Positions 32,982 through 40,665 of a stretch of 43,231 nt of DNA are shown here, piece by piece (position 1 is the first letter of the stretch; each line of letters opens with the position of its first letter). The stretch is taken from contig NZ_CANLQB010000017.1 in assembly GCF_947493125.1 (NCBI RefSeq), forward strand, positions 1 to 43,231, read 5' to 3'. The position numbers and the translations under genes were made by a program. The notes below the pieces were generated by a model. That model was not told the origin of the DNA and made no database searches. It saw nothing but the letters and a program-made list of their open reading frames with translations. Source of the DNA: an uncultured Roseobacter sp. GTDB taxonomy: Bacteria; Pseudomonadota; Alphaproteobacteria; Rhodobacterales; Rhodobacteraceae.

Positions 32982-34183
32982 TGGTCGCGCCCCTAGACGG
33001 CATCCGAGTGATCGACTGGTCCCATGTCTTGGCCGGTCCCGCCTGTTCCTATTACCTCGGCCTTCTTGGTGCCGAGGTCATCAAGGTCGAGCGCCCTGGC
33101 CGCGGTGACGCCATGCGCCATCGCGGTGGCACGGACAAGGCGCGGGCGGCCGGCGGCATGAGCACCGCCTACCTGACCCAAAGTGCGGGGAAGCAATCGC
33201 TTGCGCTCGATCTGGAGCGCGAGGCGGGACGCGCCGTCTTCGAGCGACTCCTCAAATCGGCCGATGTGCTGGTTGAGAACCACCGTCCTGACACCCTCAC
33301 ACACCTCGGCCTGGAAGAAGAAGCGACACGCGCAATAAATCCACGCCTGATCCACTGTGCGATGACAGGATACGGGCGCGGGAATGCCATGGCTGACGCA
33401 CCGGCCTATGATGTGAACATCCAAGCGATCAGCGGATTGATGGCCCTGACGGGCACGACTGAGACCGGTCCGCTCAGAACCGGCGCGCCGATCATCGACT
33501 ACGCCACGGGAATGGCCGCCGCAATGGCGGTGATGGCCGCGTTGATCCAGCGCGAAAAGACAGGGCAGGGCGCGTTTGCGGATGTGTCGATGCTTGATAC
33601 GGCCTTCGCGCTGATGAGTTCGACGATCACCGACTATGCCCTCACCGGCACAGAGCCGAAAGCGCGCGGGAACGCCGCGAACAGCCGGTCGCCTTCATCG
33701 GGCGTCTTCGCCTGCGCCGAAGGTCGTATTAGCCTCGGTGTGAACGAAGAGGCGCAGTTCCGCGCGTTGGCGCAAGCCTTGGGCAGGTCCGAATGGCTGA
33801 GCGATCCGCGGTTCGCGGATCCAGTCGAACGGAACCGCAACGGTGCCGAACTCGGACATGCCATTGCCGTGGCGCTTGCCGGGCGGTCTGCGAACGACTG
33901 GGAAGAGGAGTTGATGGCCGCTGGTGTTCCTTGTGCCAAACTGCGGACGCTCGCCGAAGCCCTTGCCCTGCCACCCGCCGAGCAGCGTGGTTTTGCCCGG
34001 CGAGGCGCTGCCGGATATTGCGGGCTGCCGTTTCAGATACAGCACGCGTCTCAGCCAAATGGTGCAATACCACCGCAAGCGCTTGGAACTGGAACGCAGG
34101 CGATTCTTCGAGACTTGGGTTACTCGGAAACAGAGATCCAAAGGTTGGCGGACCAAGGCGCTGTGACTTGCTCTAGTCAGTGA
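32978..34183 (+). CDS. CaiB/BaiF-family CoA-transferase
   Basis: A 401-residue class III CoA-transferase. MVAPLDGIRVIDWSHVLAGPACSYYLGLLGAEVIKVERPGRGDAMRH is the family N-terminus, and SLALDLEREAGRAVFERLLKSADVLVENHRPDTLTHLGL follows as expected. The PIIDYATGMAAAMAVMAAL block carries the Asp that normally forms the acyl anhydride. Members move CoA between carboxylic acids. With a tricarboxylate-transporter remnant directly upstream and coupled to it, import and CoA activation of a dicarboxylate or tricarboxylate is a plausible former role. The acid is unknown. The promoter may have been lost with the 5' part of the operon. Confidence 0.9.
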   Translation: MMVAPLDGIRVIDWSHVLAGPACSYYLGLLGAEVIKVERPGRGDAMRHRGGTDKARAAGGMSTAYLTQSAGKQSLALDLEREAGRAVFERLLKSADVLVENHRPDTLTHLGLEEEATRAINPRLIHCAMTGYGRGNAMADAPAYDVNIQAISGLMALTGTTETGPLRTGAPIIDYATGMAAAMAVMAALIQREKTGQGAFADVSMLDTAFALMSSTITDYALTGTEPKARGNAANSRSPSSGVFACAEGRISLGVNEEAQFRALAQALGRSEWLSDPRFADPVERNRNGAELGHAIAVALAGRSANDWEEELMAAGVPCAKLRTLAEALALPPAEQRGFARRGAAGYCGLPFQIQHASQPNGAIPPQALGTGTQAILRDLGYSETEIQRLADQGAVTCSSQ

Positions 34184-34531
34184 AGTGGTACCGCGGAGAA
34201 ATGCGCCATGATAGAATTCACCTGGCTTGGTTTCTTCGACTAGGAACGATGGTTCTCGGGACTATACGGACCTAGACGTTAGCGTCATTTCGATGCTCCA
34301 CCAACGTCCGCTATCCGGGCTGCACATGCAGCATTCGTCACCTGTGTTGGAGGTCGGCTCTGGGCCGTCAGTATCAGTGCCATCTCGTTTTAGACGCCAA
34401 GATGCTGCGAATTGGAGAATGACCGCAACGAGCCCAAATTGACCGTTTTCTGCATTGCGACGAATGACTGCTATGGTCGGCGGCTCAACGCTTCCATATG
34501 TTTGTGATGAGAAAGTTTGAAGGTTCGCTGC
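34184..34531. other. Stretch between CoA-transferase and metallophosphoesterase genes
   Basis: Around 350 bases without a supported gene. It has a slightly lower GC content than its neighbours and several short motif-free frames. It presumably contains the promoter of the metallophosphoesterase pair; no clear hairpin terminator for the CoA-transferase was found. Confidence 0.35.
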
Positions 34532-35893
34532 ATGGAAAAGAAACAGATTGAGTCATTGAAACCAAACGACAAAGGCCATCAGTTTGTATTCTACGGGGAC
34601 AGTTGCTCCGGCGTGCCCGAAGCATTGCACGAAGAGAAGCTGGCAAAGGTTAATGACGTAGTACAGCGACTGACGCCTGCGCCAGAATTCATCATTTTTC
34701 CGGGCGATGAGGTTATTGGACTAATCCCTGACGAGACTGAACTACGTGAACAGTGGAAACACTTCTTTGAAGTGGAAATGGCGTGGCTGGATCGTGCTAA
34801 AACACCGATGTACCACTCAACCGGCAACCACACGACGTATGACAAGATGAGCGAACGTGTGTTTGCAGATGTCATGTCTCATTTGCCGCGGAATGGACCT
34901 GAGGATCAACAGGGACTGTCCTACTTCGTCCGCAACGGAGACCTGCTTTTTGTCTTCGTTCACACGCTTTGGTCAGAACTTGGCGGCGAAGGCCACTTGG
35001 AGTTGGAATGGCTTTCTAAGACACTAGAGAGCAATGCCGACGCCCGATGGAAGTTCGTTGTTGGCCATCATCCGGCTTTCACGGTGAATGGATTTGCCGG
35101 AACCTATCAGCGCAATATCGGCACCGAATATGTTGAAGGCTTCTGGAGTATTCTGACTGAGAATAGCGTCTTTGCTTACCTGTGTAGCCACATTCTCGCC
35201 TTCGATGTTCAGTGCCATCGAGGCGTTCTTCAGATCACAAGTGCGGGTGCTGGAACGGCACATCGAATGCCCGAAGGTTTCGAATACCTGCATTGCGCCC
35301 AAATGGCCGTGGATCAGGACGGTTTACGGTATCAGGTCTTGGATGAAGACGGCGCGCTACGTGAAAAACTGTCGTGGCCACCAAAAACGCCAGTTGCTGA
35401 TCATGTATTGCCGCGAGGCCAAAACGTCTGTTCATGGGCCGCGCAAGGAACCCCACCCCTTATCACTTGCCTGAAACTGGAAGGGTCTGTGTCAGGCACA
35501 AGCCCTCGTCAGACAATCCTCGCTGCCCTCGATGACAGTGGGACTTGCCCGCTGTGGATCGGTCTTGTCGGGCAAAAAATGCAGCTCACCGTTGTCATGC
35601 AACCGCAGAGAGGCAGGAGCCCGCATCAATGGCTTGGTCCGTGTTTCGCTGATGGCGAGGAATTGGACCTGGAGCTTATGCTTCATTCTGGCATGGGGCC
35701 TGGCGGCATACTCTGGCGCAAAACCGGGACAGACATTTGGAACGGATTGGTCGGTATGTCGGCCTGGGGAATTGAACGCCTGATTTGGCCCAAGACTCTC
35801 AGCGTCGGAGAACATGGAAACAATGACACTGACACCAGATTTGCTGGGAGCTCATTGAGCCTTTCTATTGGAACATCGTTCGGAGATGGTTGA
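34532..35893 (+). CDS. Metallophosphoesterase-like protein with altered metal site
   Basis: From ATG 34532 (GAAGG 8 bases upstream; the open frame reaches a TTG at 34517) this is a 453-residue protein. The first 270 residues are a calcineurin-like phosphoesterase: FVFYGDSCSG, FIIFPGDEVIGL, HSTGNHTTYDK, FVVGHHPAFTVNG and YLCSHILAFDVQ correspond to the usual D-x-H, GD-x-x-D, GNHD/E, H and GHxH motifs. The D-x-H is changed to D-S-C and the last motif reads SHIL, so one or two metal ligands are missing or replaced. The 180-residue C-terminal part is beta-rich with no recognised domain. It overlaps the second phosphoesterase gene by eight bases, so the two are probably one unit. Confidence 0.75.
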   Translation: MEKKQIESLKPNDKGHQFVFYGDSCSGVPEALHEEKLAKVNDVVQRLTPAPEFIIFPGDEVIGLIPDETELREQWKHFFEVEMAWLDRAKTPMYHSTGNHTTYDKMSERVFADVMSHLPRNGPEDQQGLSYFVRNGDLLFVFVHTLWSELGGEGHLELEWLSKTLESNADARWKFVVGHHPAFTVNGFAGTYQRNIGTEYVEGFWSILTENSVFAYLCSHILAFDVQCHRGVLQITSAGAGTAHRMPEGFEYLHCAQMAVDQDGLRYQVLDEDGALREKLSWPPKTPVADHVLPRGQNVCSWAAQGTPPLITCLKLEGSVSGTSPRQTILAALDDSGTCPLWIGLVGQKMQLTVVMQPQRGRSPHQWLGPCFADGEELDLELMLHSGMGPGGILWRKTGTDIWNGLVGMSAWGIERLIWPKTLSVGEHGNNDTDTRFAGSSLSLSIGTSFGDG

Positions 35894-36644
35894 ATTTAAT
35901 ACGCAAAGATTTGCTGCGATTTCAGATGTTCATGGCAATATTGATGCTCTGAATGCTATGATGGATGACCTGGAAACACTCGGCATCGAAAGCGTCGTGA
36001 ACCTCGGGGACCACTTGAGCGGCCCTTTGGCAGCCAGAGAGACTGCCGACTACATCATGTCGTCTTCGATGGTGTGTATTCGAGGGAACCACGACCGTTT
36101 GTTGACCGAGCAAACAGCAGAACAAATGGGCCCTTCTGAAACCGTCGCCTACGGTCAACTCGATAGCCAGCATCTGGCGTGGCTTCGTGACCTACCAGCC
36201 ACCAGATATCTAGGTGATGACATATTTCTGTGCCACGGGACCCCAACAAGCGACACAACATATTGGCTTGAAGCCGTGGCATCGGACGGTCGCGTGTCGC
36301 TTCGTCCTAAACAAGAGATTTTATCGGAAGCGAAAGGTGTTCATTCTTCTCTCATGCTATGTGGGCATACCCATACGCCACGCCGGATCGAAATTGACAA
36401 CCAACGCTGTATCGTCAATCCGGGTAGTGTCGGCGGACCTGGATATGACTACGACAATCCCGTGCAGCATATCATGCAGACAGGCACACCAACTGCATCC
36501 TATGCGATCATCGAAAAATCTGCGGCCGGTTGGCTAACGACTTTCCGGAACGTGCCCTATGACCGTTCCCGTATGGTCGAACTCGCCAAGAACGCGAACA
36601 GGCCTGAGTGGAAATCAGCGCTAGATACAGGCTGGATCGAGTAG
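35886..36644 (+). CDS. Metallophosphoesterase, YfcE/MJ0936-like
   Basis: A 252-residue cytoplasmic phosphoesterase from ATG 35886 (the frame also runs to a TTG at 35868). All five metal-binding motifs are intact: FAAISDVHGNIDAL, SVVNLGDHLSGP, VCIRGNHDRL, IFLCHGTPTSD and LMLCGHTHTPRR, followed by IVNPGSVGGPG, the hallmark of the YfcE/MJ0936 branch. Such enzymes cleave phosphodiesters or phosphomonoesters with Mn or other metals; the natural substrates are mostly unknown. The start lies inside the end of the preceding phosphoesterase gene, so the pair is likely translated together. Confidence 0.9.
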   Translation: MVEFNTQRFAAISDVHGNIDALNAMMDDLETLGIESVVNLGDHLSGPLAARETADYIMSSSMVCIRGNHDRLLTEQTAEQMGPSETVAYGQLDSQHLAWLRDLPATRYLGDDIFLCHGTPTSDTTYWLEAVASDGRVSLRPKQEILSEAKGVHSSLMLCGHTHTPRRIEIDNQRCIVNPGSVGGPGYDYDNPVQHIMQTGTPTASYAIIEKSAAGWLTTFRNVPYDRSRMVELAKNANRPEWKSALDTGWIE

Positions 36645-36701
36645 AAAATAGCGCGCGCCAACAAGCCTTTCAGTCTCAACGGGCATTGTTTCCTAATCGC
36701 T

Positions 36702-37313
36702 TTATCTTGACGCAATCACACCAGCCGCTCCACCGAGCGACACCGCACCGACGCGATTAGCAACCCGCATGGCGCGAGGTGTTCGCAGCAGCCGTCTTGC
36801 GTGGTGAGCCGCAACGATCCATGCGAGGTCGACAAGGGCCAAACTCGCTACTGTCACCACCGACACAACGGCCCAGAGGGCTACGGTCGCATTCGTCAGG
36901 TCGATCAGGTTCGGCAGTAAAGCGAGATAGAAGACCATGATCTTCGGATTGCCTATAGTAAGCGCCATGCCAGCCGCGAACATGGACCAGCCGGATTTGC
37001 GCTCCGGGATAGACTCACCTTCCGTTGCGACCGGTTCGGTCCACATCTTCCAAGCCAGCCATATAAGATAGGCCACACCCAGATATTTCAGCACGACAAA
37101 TGCCAAATGAAACGTCTCGGCCAGAGCGGAAAGACCAGCCATAGCAACGGTGAGCCAAAGGACTTCACCGATCCACATGGCTGCAACAAAGGGTGCAACG
37201 TCCCTCCAGCCGCGCGAGATGACGCGGCTAACGAGGGCCGCGATGCTCGGGCCGGGTGTTCCGGCATTGAGGATGAGGGCAGTGGCGAAGAGGGCGAGAG
37301 CGACAGGTTCCAT
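36702..37313 (-). CDS. LysE/RhtB-family translocator
   Basis: From ATG 37313 this is a 203-residue membrane exporter of the LysE family. EPVALALFATALILNAGTPGPSIAALVSRVISRGWR is the N-terminal helix with the PGP motif, FVVLKYLGVAYLIWLAWKMW the third helix and AAGMALTIGNPKIMVFYLALLPNLIDL the central block. The open frame upstream to 37490 has no transporter similarity. The ribosome site is weak. It is convergent with the second phosphoesterase gene. This is the third LysE-type gene in the window, and the three are different members of the family. The substrate is unknown. Confidence 0.88.
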   Translation of the reverse strand: MEPVALALFATALILNAGTPGPSIAALVSRVISRGWRDVAPFVAAMWIGEVLWLTVAMAGLSALAETFHLAFVVLKYLGVAYLIWLAWKMWTEPVATEGESIPERKSGWSMFAAGMALTIGNPKIMVFYLALLPNLIDLTNATVALWAVVSVVTVASLALVDLAWIVAAHHARRLLRTPRAMRVANRVGAVSLGGAAGVIASR

Positions 37314-38183
37314 GGTGTGTAAACCTATGAGAGACAGAGAATTTTGGAAAGTGAATATCGATTGGAGACTGGTGCATGATCTGCAGATCAACCCTCTTAC
37401 CACGTGCGCTGTTGGGTCCACAGATCGCAAGGCGATATCGGGTAAGCGGACTTTCATAGAAGAAGAGTAGAGGTCCGCTTTGTCCCGCATTTTACTCGTT
37501 CAAGGGGCCAACAGCGAACGTCAGCATTTGCAATTCGGGTTGAGTTTGGTGCGCTACAATGCTCTGCGCCGCTACTGCGTCTCTGGAGGCGGGTCGCGTT
37601 TACATTCTGGAAGCGAGGACAAGGCCCCTGCCCCGCCTGATAGAGACAAACTATAGTGACAAGAGCCTCCGTCATACCTTACCGCAGCGAATCCTTGGCA
37701 AATCATGAAACCAGATCTTGTTCCCAATTGATCGGGCGATTGGACATTGAAAGCTAGAGAAGCGCCGGTTCAGAGCAGAGGATGTGCCTTGGCGATTCGC
37801 TATGAACGACCCGCAATACAAACGAATTCCAGTGCGTTAGAGCCTTGCCGAATTGTGACCTATGTCGATTTGGCAACCGCTTGTTGCTGCCGCAAGGGCT
37901 CGCGCAACGGGCGCCTCTTGTTAAGGTGCATCATGCAGGTTAGAGCTGATGGGAGCTTAATTTCCAAATATATCAGTGAGTTATGAGCGCCATTACGATA
38001 GATGATTGAACGGCCTACGCCATCTTGTAGGGAAAGTTGGGTGTGCCGCAACATCTTGTTGCCCTTAGAACAAATTGCAGAATCGGAGCCTTTGATCCTA
38101 TCACTGGACGCATTCTATCGTTTCATGTAACGATCTGACGCAAAAGAACCGTCATGAGGCCGGTTTACCGTCAGAGAGAAGAA
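37314..38183. other. Long non-coding stretch before repA
   Basis: About 870 bases with no supported gene on either strand. It separates the cargo region from the replication operon and must hold the repABC promoter. A perfect inverted repeat ATCGTT TCATGT AACGAT lies at 38117-38134, 50 bases before the chosen repA start and a fair candidate for the RepA operator. A 16-base string at 37623-37638 is identical to one at 19659-19674, probably a fragment of an older shared sequence. Nothing else was recognised. Confidence 0.4.
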
Positions 38184-39404
38184 ATGCCAGTAGATACTCT
38201 CAAATCCGTCAGGTCACCTGACGAAGATGCTGCCGAAAAGATTGTGCGGCACGCAAACATGCTTTCGAAGCAGCTACAAGATTTGCGAGAGCGCATGTAT
38301 CCACCTCAGGCGCAGAAAGAATTGCGCAGGTTTATGACGCCAGAAGTGGCAAAGCTGACTGCTATCTCTGAGTCGTCTCTGAGAACACTTTCTATCGAAG
38401 GCAAAGGTCCCTCCCCCGCTAGGCTGGAAAACAATCATCGTGCCTATACATTGGGCCAGATCAACGAACTCCGGAGCTATTTTGCAGAAAGAAATCCGAA
38501 CGACGCAGTGAGCTACCTGCCGCACCGTGGCGATGGCGAACATCTTCAGATTTTGGCCGTAGCCAACTTCAAAGGGGGCAGTGCCAAAACTACGACGAGC
38601 GTTCACCTTGCCCATTTTCTCGCTCTCCGCGGTTACAGGGTCCTAGCGATTGATCTCGATCCACAGGCTTCCATGTCAGCAATGTTCGGTGCACAGCCTG
38701 AGTTTGACGTGGACACGAACGAGACAGTTTACGCGACCTTGCGGTATGATGAGCATCGCAAATCGATCAGGGACGTCATCCGGCCTACCTACTTTGCAGG
38801 TCTCGACCTAATCCCTGGCAATATTGAAGTTATGGAGTTCGAATACGATACTCCACGTGTCCTTGCGATGAAGGAGGCGAAGTCCGGCTCGGTTTTCTTT
38901 GAACGGCTAAACGAGGCAATCCGAGAAGTCGAAGATGAGTACGATGTAGTCATTCTGGATACCCCCCCTTCCCTTGGCTATCTGACCCTCGCGTCTCTCT
39001 ATGCTGCTACGGGATTGCTGGTGACGGTGCATCCCGCAATGATGGATGTCGCGTCAATGAACCAGTTCCTGTTGATGATGGGCGACCTCGTTGGTGTCAT
39101 CAAAGATGCTGGCGCGACAATGGACAAAGACTTCATGCGTTACCTTATGACACGGCACGACCCCAATGATCAGGCTCAGGCGCAAATTGTGGGGTTGCTG
39201 CGACACCTGTTCATCGATGACGTCCTGCTTCCCACCGCGGTCGAAAGCACGGCGATTGAGGCTGCGGGCCTTGGTAAGCGTACAATCTACGAAGTTGAAC
39301 CTGGCGAGATTCAACGTAGCACCCTTAAGCGCGCGCGCGAGTCGATGGATGCGGTCAATGAAGCGCTTCTGGGCCTAATTGAAACGTCATGGGGCAGGTC
39401 ATGA
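38184..39404 (+). CDS. repA: RepA, ParA-type plasmid partition ATPase
   Basis: The first gene of the repABC operon, 406 residues from ATG 38184, which has AGAGAGAAG just upstream (an in-frame ATG also exists at 38154). The N-terminus (IVRHANMLSKQLQDLRERMYPPQAQKELRRFMTPEVAKLTAISESSLR) includes the helix-turn-helix used for autorepression. The ParA domain has the deviant Walker A VANFKGGSAKTTTSVHLAHFLA near residue 130, LAIDLDPQASMS and VVILDTPPSLGYLTLASL. RepA moves plasmid copies together with RepB and represses the operon. The stop overlaps the RepB start, so translation is coupled. The 10-base gap to a possible operator at 38117 fits autoregulation. Confidence 0.95.
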   Translation: MPVDTLKSVRSPDEDAAEKIVRHANMLSKQLQDLRERMYPPQAQKELRRFMTPEVAKLTAISESSLRTLSIEGKGPSPARLENNHRAYTLGQINELRSYFAERNPNDAVSYLPHRGDGEHLQILAVANFKGGSAKTTTSVHLAHFLALRGYRVLAIDLDPQASMSAMFGAQPEFDVDTNETVYATLRYDEHRKSIRDVIRPTYFAGLDLIPGNIEVMEFEYDTPRVLAMKEAKSGSVFFERLNEAIREVEDEYDVVILDTPPSLGYLTLASLYAATGLLVTVHPAMMDVASMNQFLLMMGDLVGVIKDAGATMDKDFMRYLMTRHDPNDQAQAQIVGLLRHLFIDDVLLPTAVESTAIEAAGLGKRTIYEVEPGEIQRSTLKRARESMDAVNEALLGLIETSWGRS

Positions 39405-40411
39405 GCAAACGTAAATCCATAGTCTCGTCTTTCGGCGACTTCCGGAGTGACCCAAAAGAAGATGACGCCTTGGAAAATGAGGCGCCGCCGGAAGAACCGC
39501 GCAAGGCTAGGAGGGTCGCTGCTGGCATTATCGGGACGACACAGCGCACTCTGACACAGATACGCGAGGAACGTGACGCGCTGCTCGAGCAAGCGACGAA
39601 CAGCAGTCAGGTTGTCGTACTCGACCCAGAGCTTATCGACCCGTCTCCATTCAGAGATAGGTTGCCTGACGACGAAACATCGGGCTTCGAAGCTTTCAAG
39701 ACCAGCATCGCAGAAGAAGGCCAAAAGGTACCAGTCACAGTGCGCCGCCACGCGCAGACTCCGGAACGATTTCAGGTTGTCTATGGGCATCGTAGGTTGC
39801 GAGCATTGCGAGAGCTTGGCCAGACTGTTCTCGCAATTGTCGCGGACTATTCGGATCGTGATCTAGTAATCGCTCAGGGTATCGAGAACGCAAGCCGGCA
39901 GGATTTGTCCTGGATAGAGAAGGCTCTGTTTGCCGATGAGATGCAAACAGCAGGTATCAAGCCAAAAGACATTAAGGCAGCGCTCGGCATTGACGATGCG
40001 GAACTCTCTAAATTGCGCTCGGTGCTTAAATCTCTACCGAAGGATATTATTGAAAGCATTGGTCGAGCTCCATCCGTAGGGCGACCTCGTTGGTTGGAGT
40101 TGGCCGGAAGCGTACGAAATAAAGCCGAGCTCGACGACCTTAGGGATGCCTTGTCAGATGACAAGGTTCTGCACCGTAGTTCTGACGAGCGGTTTATTGC
40201 GGCGTTAGCTAGCCGAGCAAGAGCGGGAGACAAACCGCGGCCCGCTCCTCAACAAACAAGTCTCGAGCTGGGCGAAGTAGGCTCGATGACCATTACCCCG
40301 AAGTCCGTAAAGATCAGCCTGGACTCGAAACATGGAGTAGGGTTCTCGAGGTTCCTCGAGACAGAGATGATCTCACTCGTAGAGCGATACAGAAAAAGCC
40401 TTCGAGAGTGA
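39401..40411 (+). CDS. repB: RepB, ParB-type centromere-binding protein
   Basis: The partition partner of RepA, 336 residues from ATG 39401, whose ATGA overlaps the repA stop (an ATG at 39389 is also in frame). MSKRKSIVSSFGDF is a typical RepB start. The ParB box is VYGHRRLRALRELGQTVLAIVADYSDRDLVIAQGIENASRQDLSWIEKALFADEM, and the helix-turn-helix is in KDIKAALGIDDAELSKLRSVLKSLPKDIIESIG. RepB would bind the two copies of CCTTGTCAGATGACAAGG, one inside its own coding sequence at 40149-40166 and one 8 bases after its stop. Such placement is known in some repABC replicons. Confidence 0.95.
   Translation: MSKRKSIVSSFGDFRSDPKEDDALENEAPPEEPRKARRVAAGIIGTTQRTLTQIREERDALLEQATNSSQVVVLDPELIDPSPFRDRLPDDETSGFEAFKTSIAEEGQKVPVTVRRHAQTPERFQVVYGHRRLRALRELGQTVLAIVADYSDRDLVIAQGIENASRQDLSWIEKALFADEMQTAGIKPKDIKAALGIDDAELSKLRSVLKSLPKDIIESIGRAPSVGRPRWLELAGSVRNKAELDDLRDALSDDKVLHRSSDERFIAALASRARAGDKPRPAPQQTSLELGEVGSMTITPKSVKISLDSKHGVGFSRFLETEMISLVERYRKSLRE
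40149..40166. promoter_or_regulatory. parS: Probable parS centromere site 1 (inside repB)
   Basis: Perfect 18-base dyad CCTTGTCA GA TGACAAGG within the repB coding sequence. An identical copy lies 270 bases downstream, just after repB. Exact repetition of a palindrome inside a repABC operon fits a RepB-binding centromere. Confidence 0.75.
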
Positions 40412-40418
40412 TCGGCGA

Positions 40419-40436
40419 CCTTGTCAGATGACAAGG
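40419..40436. promoter_or_regulatory. parS: Probable parS centromere site 2 (repB-repC gap)
   Basis: Second perfect copy of CCTTGTCAGATGACAAGG, here extended by one base on each side to a 20-base dyad (40418-40437). It starts 8 bases after the repB stop, in the gap that also encodes the countertranscribed RNA. The shared core with site 1 includes two further T bases on the right. Confidence 0.8.
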
Positions 40437-40510
40437 TTTTCACTTGGTTCGCGCCGATAAGCTTGGCGAGCCACAATTGGAACGAGCAGAAACGAAGGAA
40501 GATACTGGCA

Positions 40511-40563
40511 AAAGAAAAGCCCCCAAGCAAAGAGCCTGAGAGCTTATCTGAAATAGTTTGGTC
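40511..40563 (-). ncRNA. Countertranscribed RNA (incompatibility RNA) of the repABC operon
   Basis: A short antisense RNA predicted on the minus strand in the repB-repC gap. The promoter has a perfect -35 TTGACA (40598-40593) and a -10 TAATCT (40575-40570) with 17 bases between, giving a start near 40563. About 20-50 bases later an intrinsic terminator forms: AAGCTCTC (40545-40538) pairs with GGGGGCTT (40524-40517), two G-U pairs, followed by a U-rich run. The product, about 50 nt, matches the size of known repABC ctRNAs, which bind the repC leader and lower RepC synthesis. No small-RNA data are available here, so it rests on position and these signals. Confidence 0.75.
40517..40545 (-). terminator. 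Terminator of the countertranscribed RNA
   Basis: Eight-base stem (with two G-U pairs) around a 13-base loop, followed on the minus strand by TTCTTTT (40516-40510). It ends the antisense RNA. In the sense direction the same bases may form a stem that shapes the repC leader. Confidence 0.65.
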
Positions 40564-40569
40564 GCTATC

Positions 40570-40598
40570 AGATTAAGTCTCCAGCGAATCATTGTCAA
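40570..40598 (-). promoter_or_regulatory. Promoter of the countertranscribed RNA
   Basis: Minus strand TTGACA, 17-base spacer, TAATCT. The -35 is a perfect consensus; the -10 matches at three positions only. It lies about 70-95 bases upstream of the repC ATG, on the opposite strand. Confidence 0.6.
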
Positions 40599-40665
40599 CG
40601 ATGAACGCTTCTGAGCGAATGGACTTCTTTTGCCTTCCATCGAGTACAGGAGGCAAAAACACACC

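Noticed and set aside
19659-37638. 16-base identical string GGCCCCTGCCCCGCCT at 19659 and 37623
   Set aside because: GC-rich and short, no extension on either side and no linked structure; could be chance or an old fragment.
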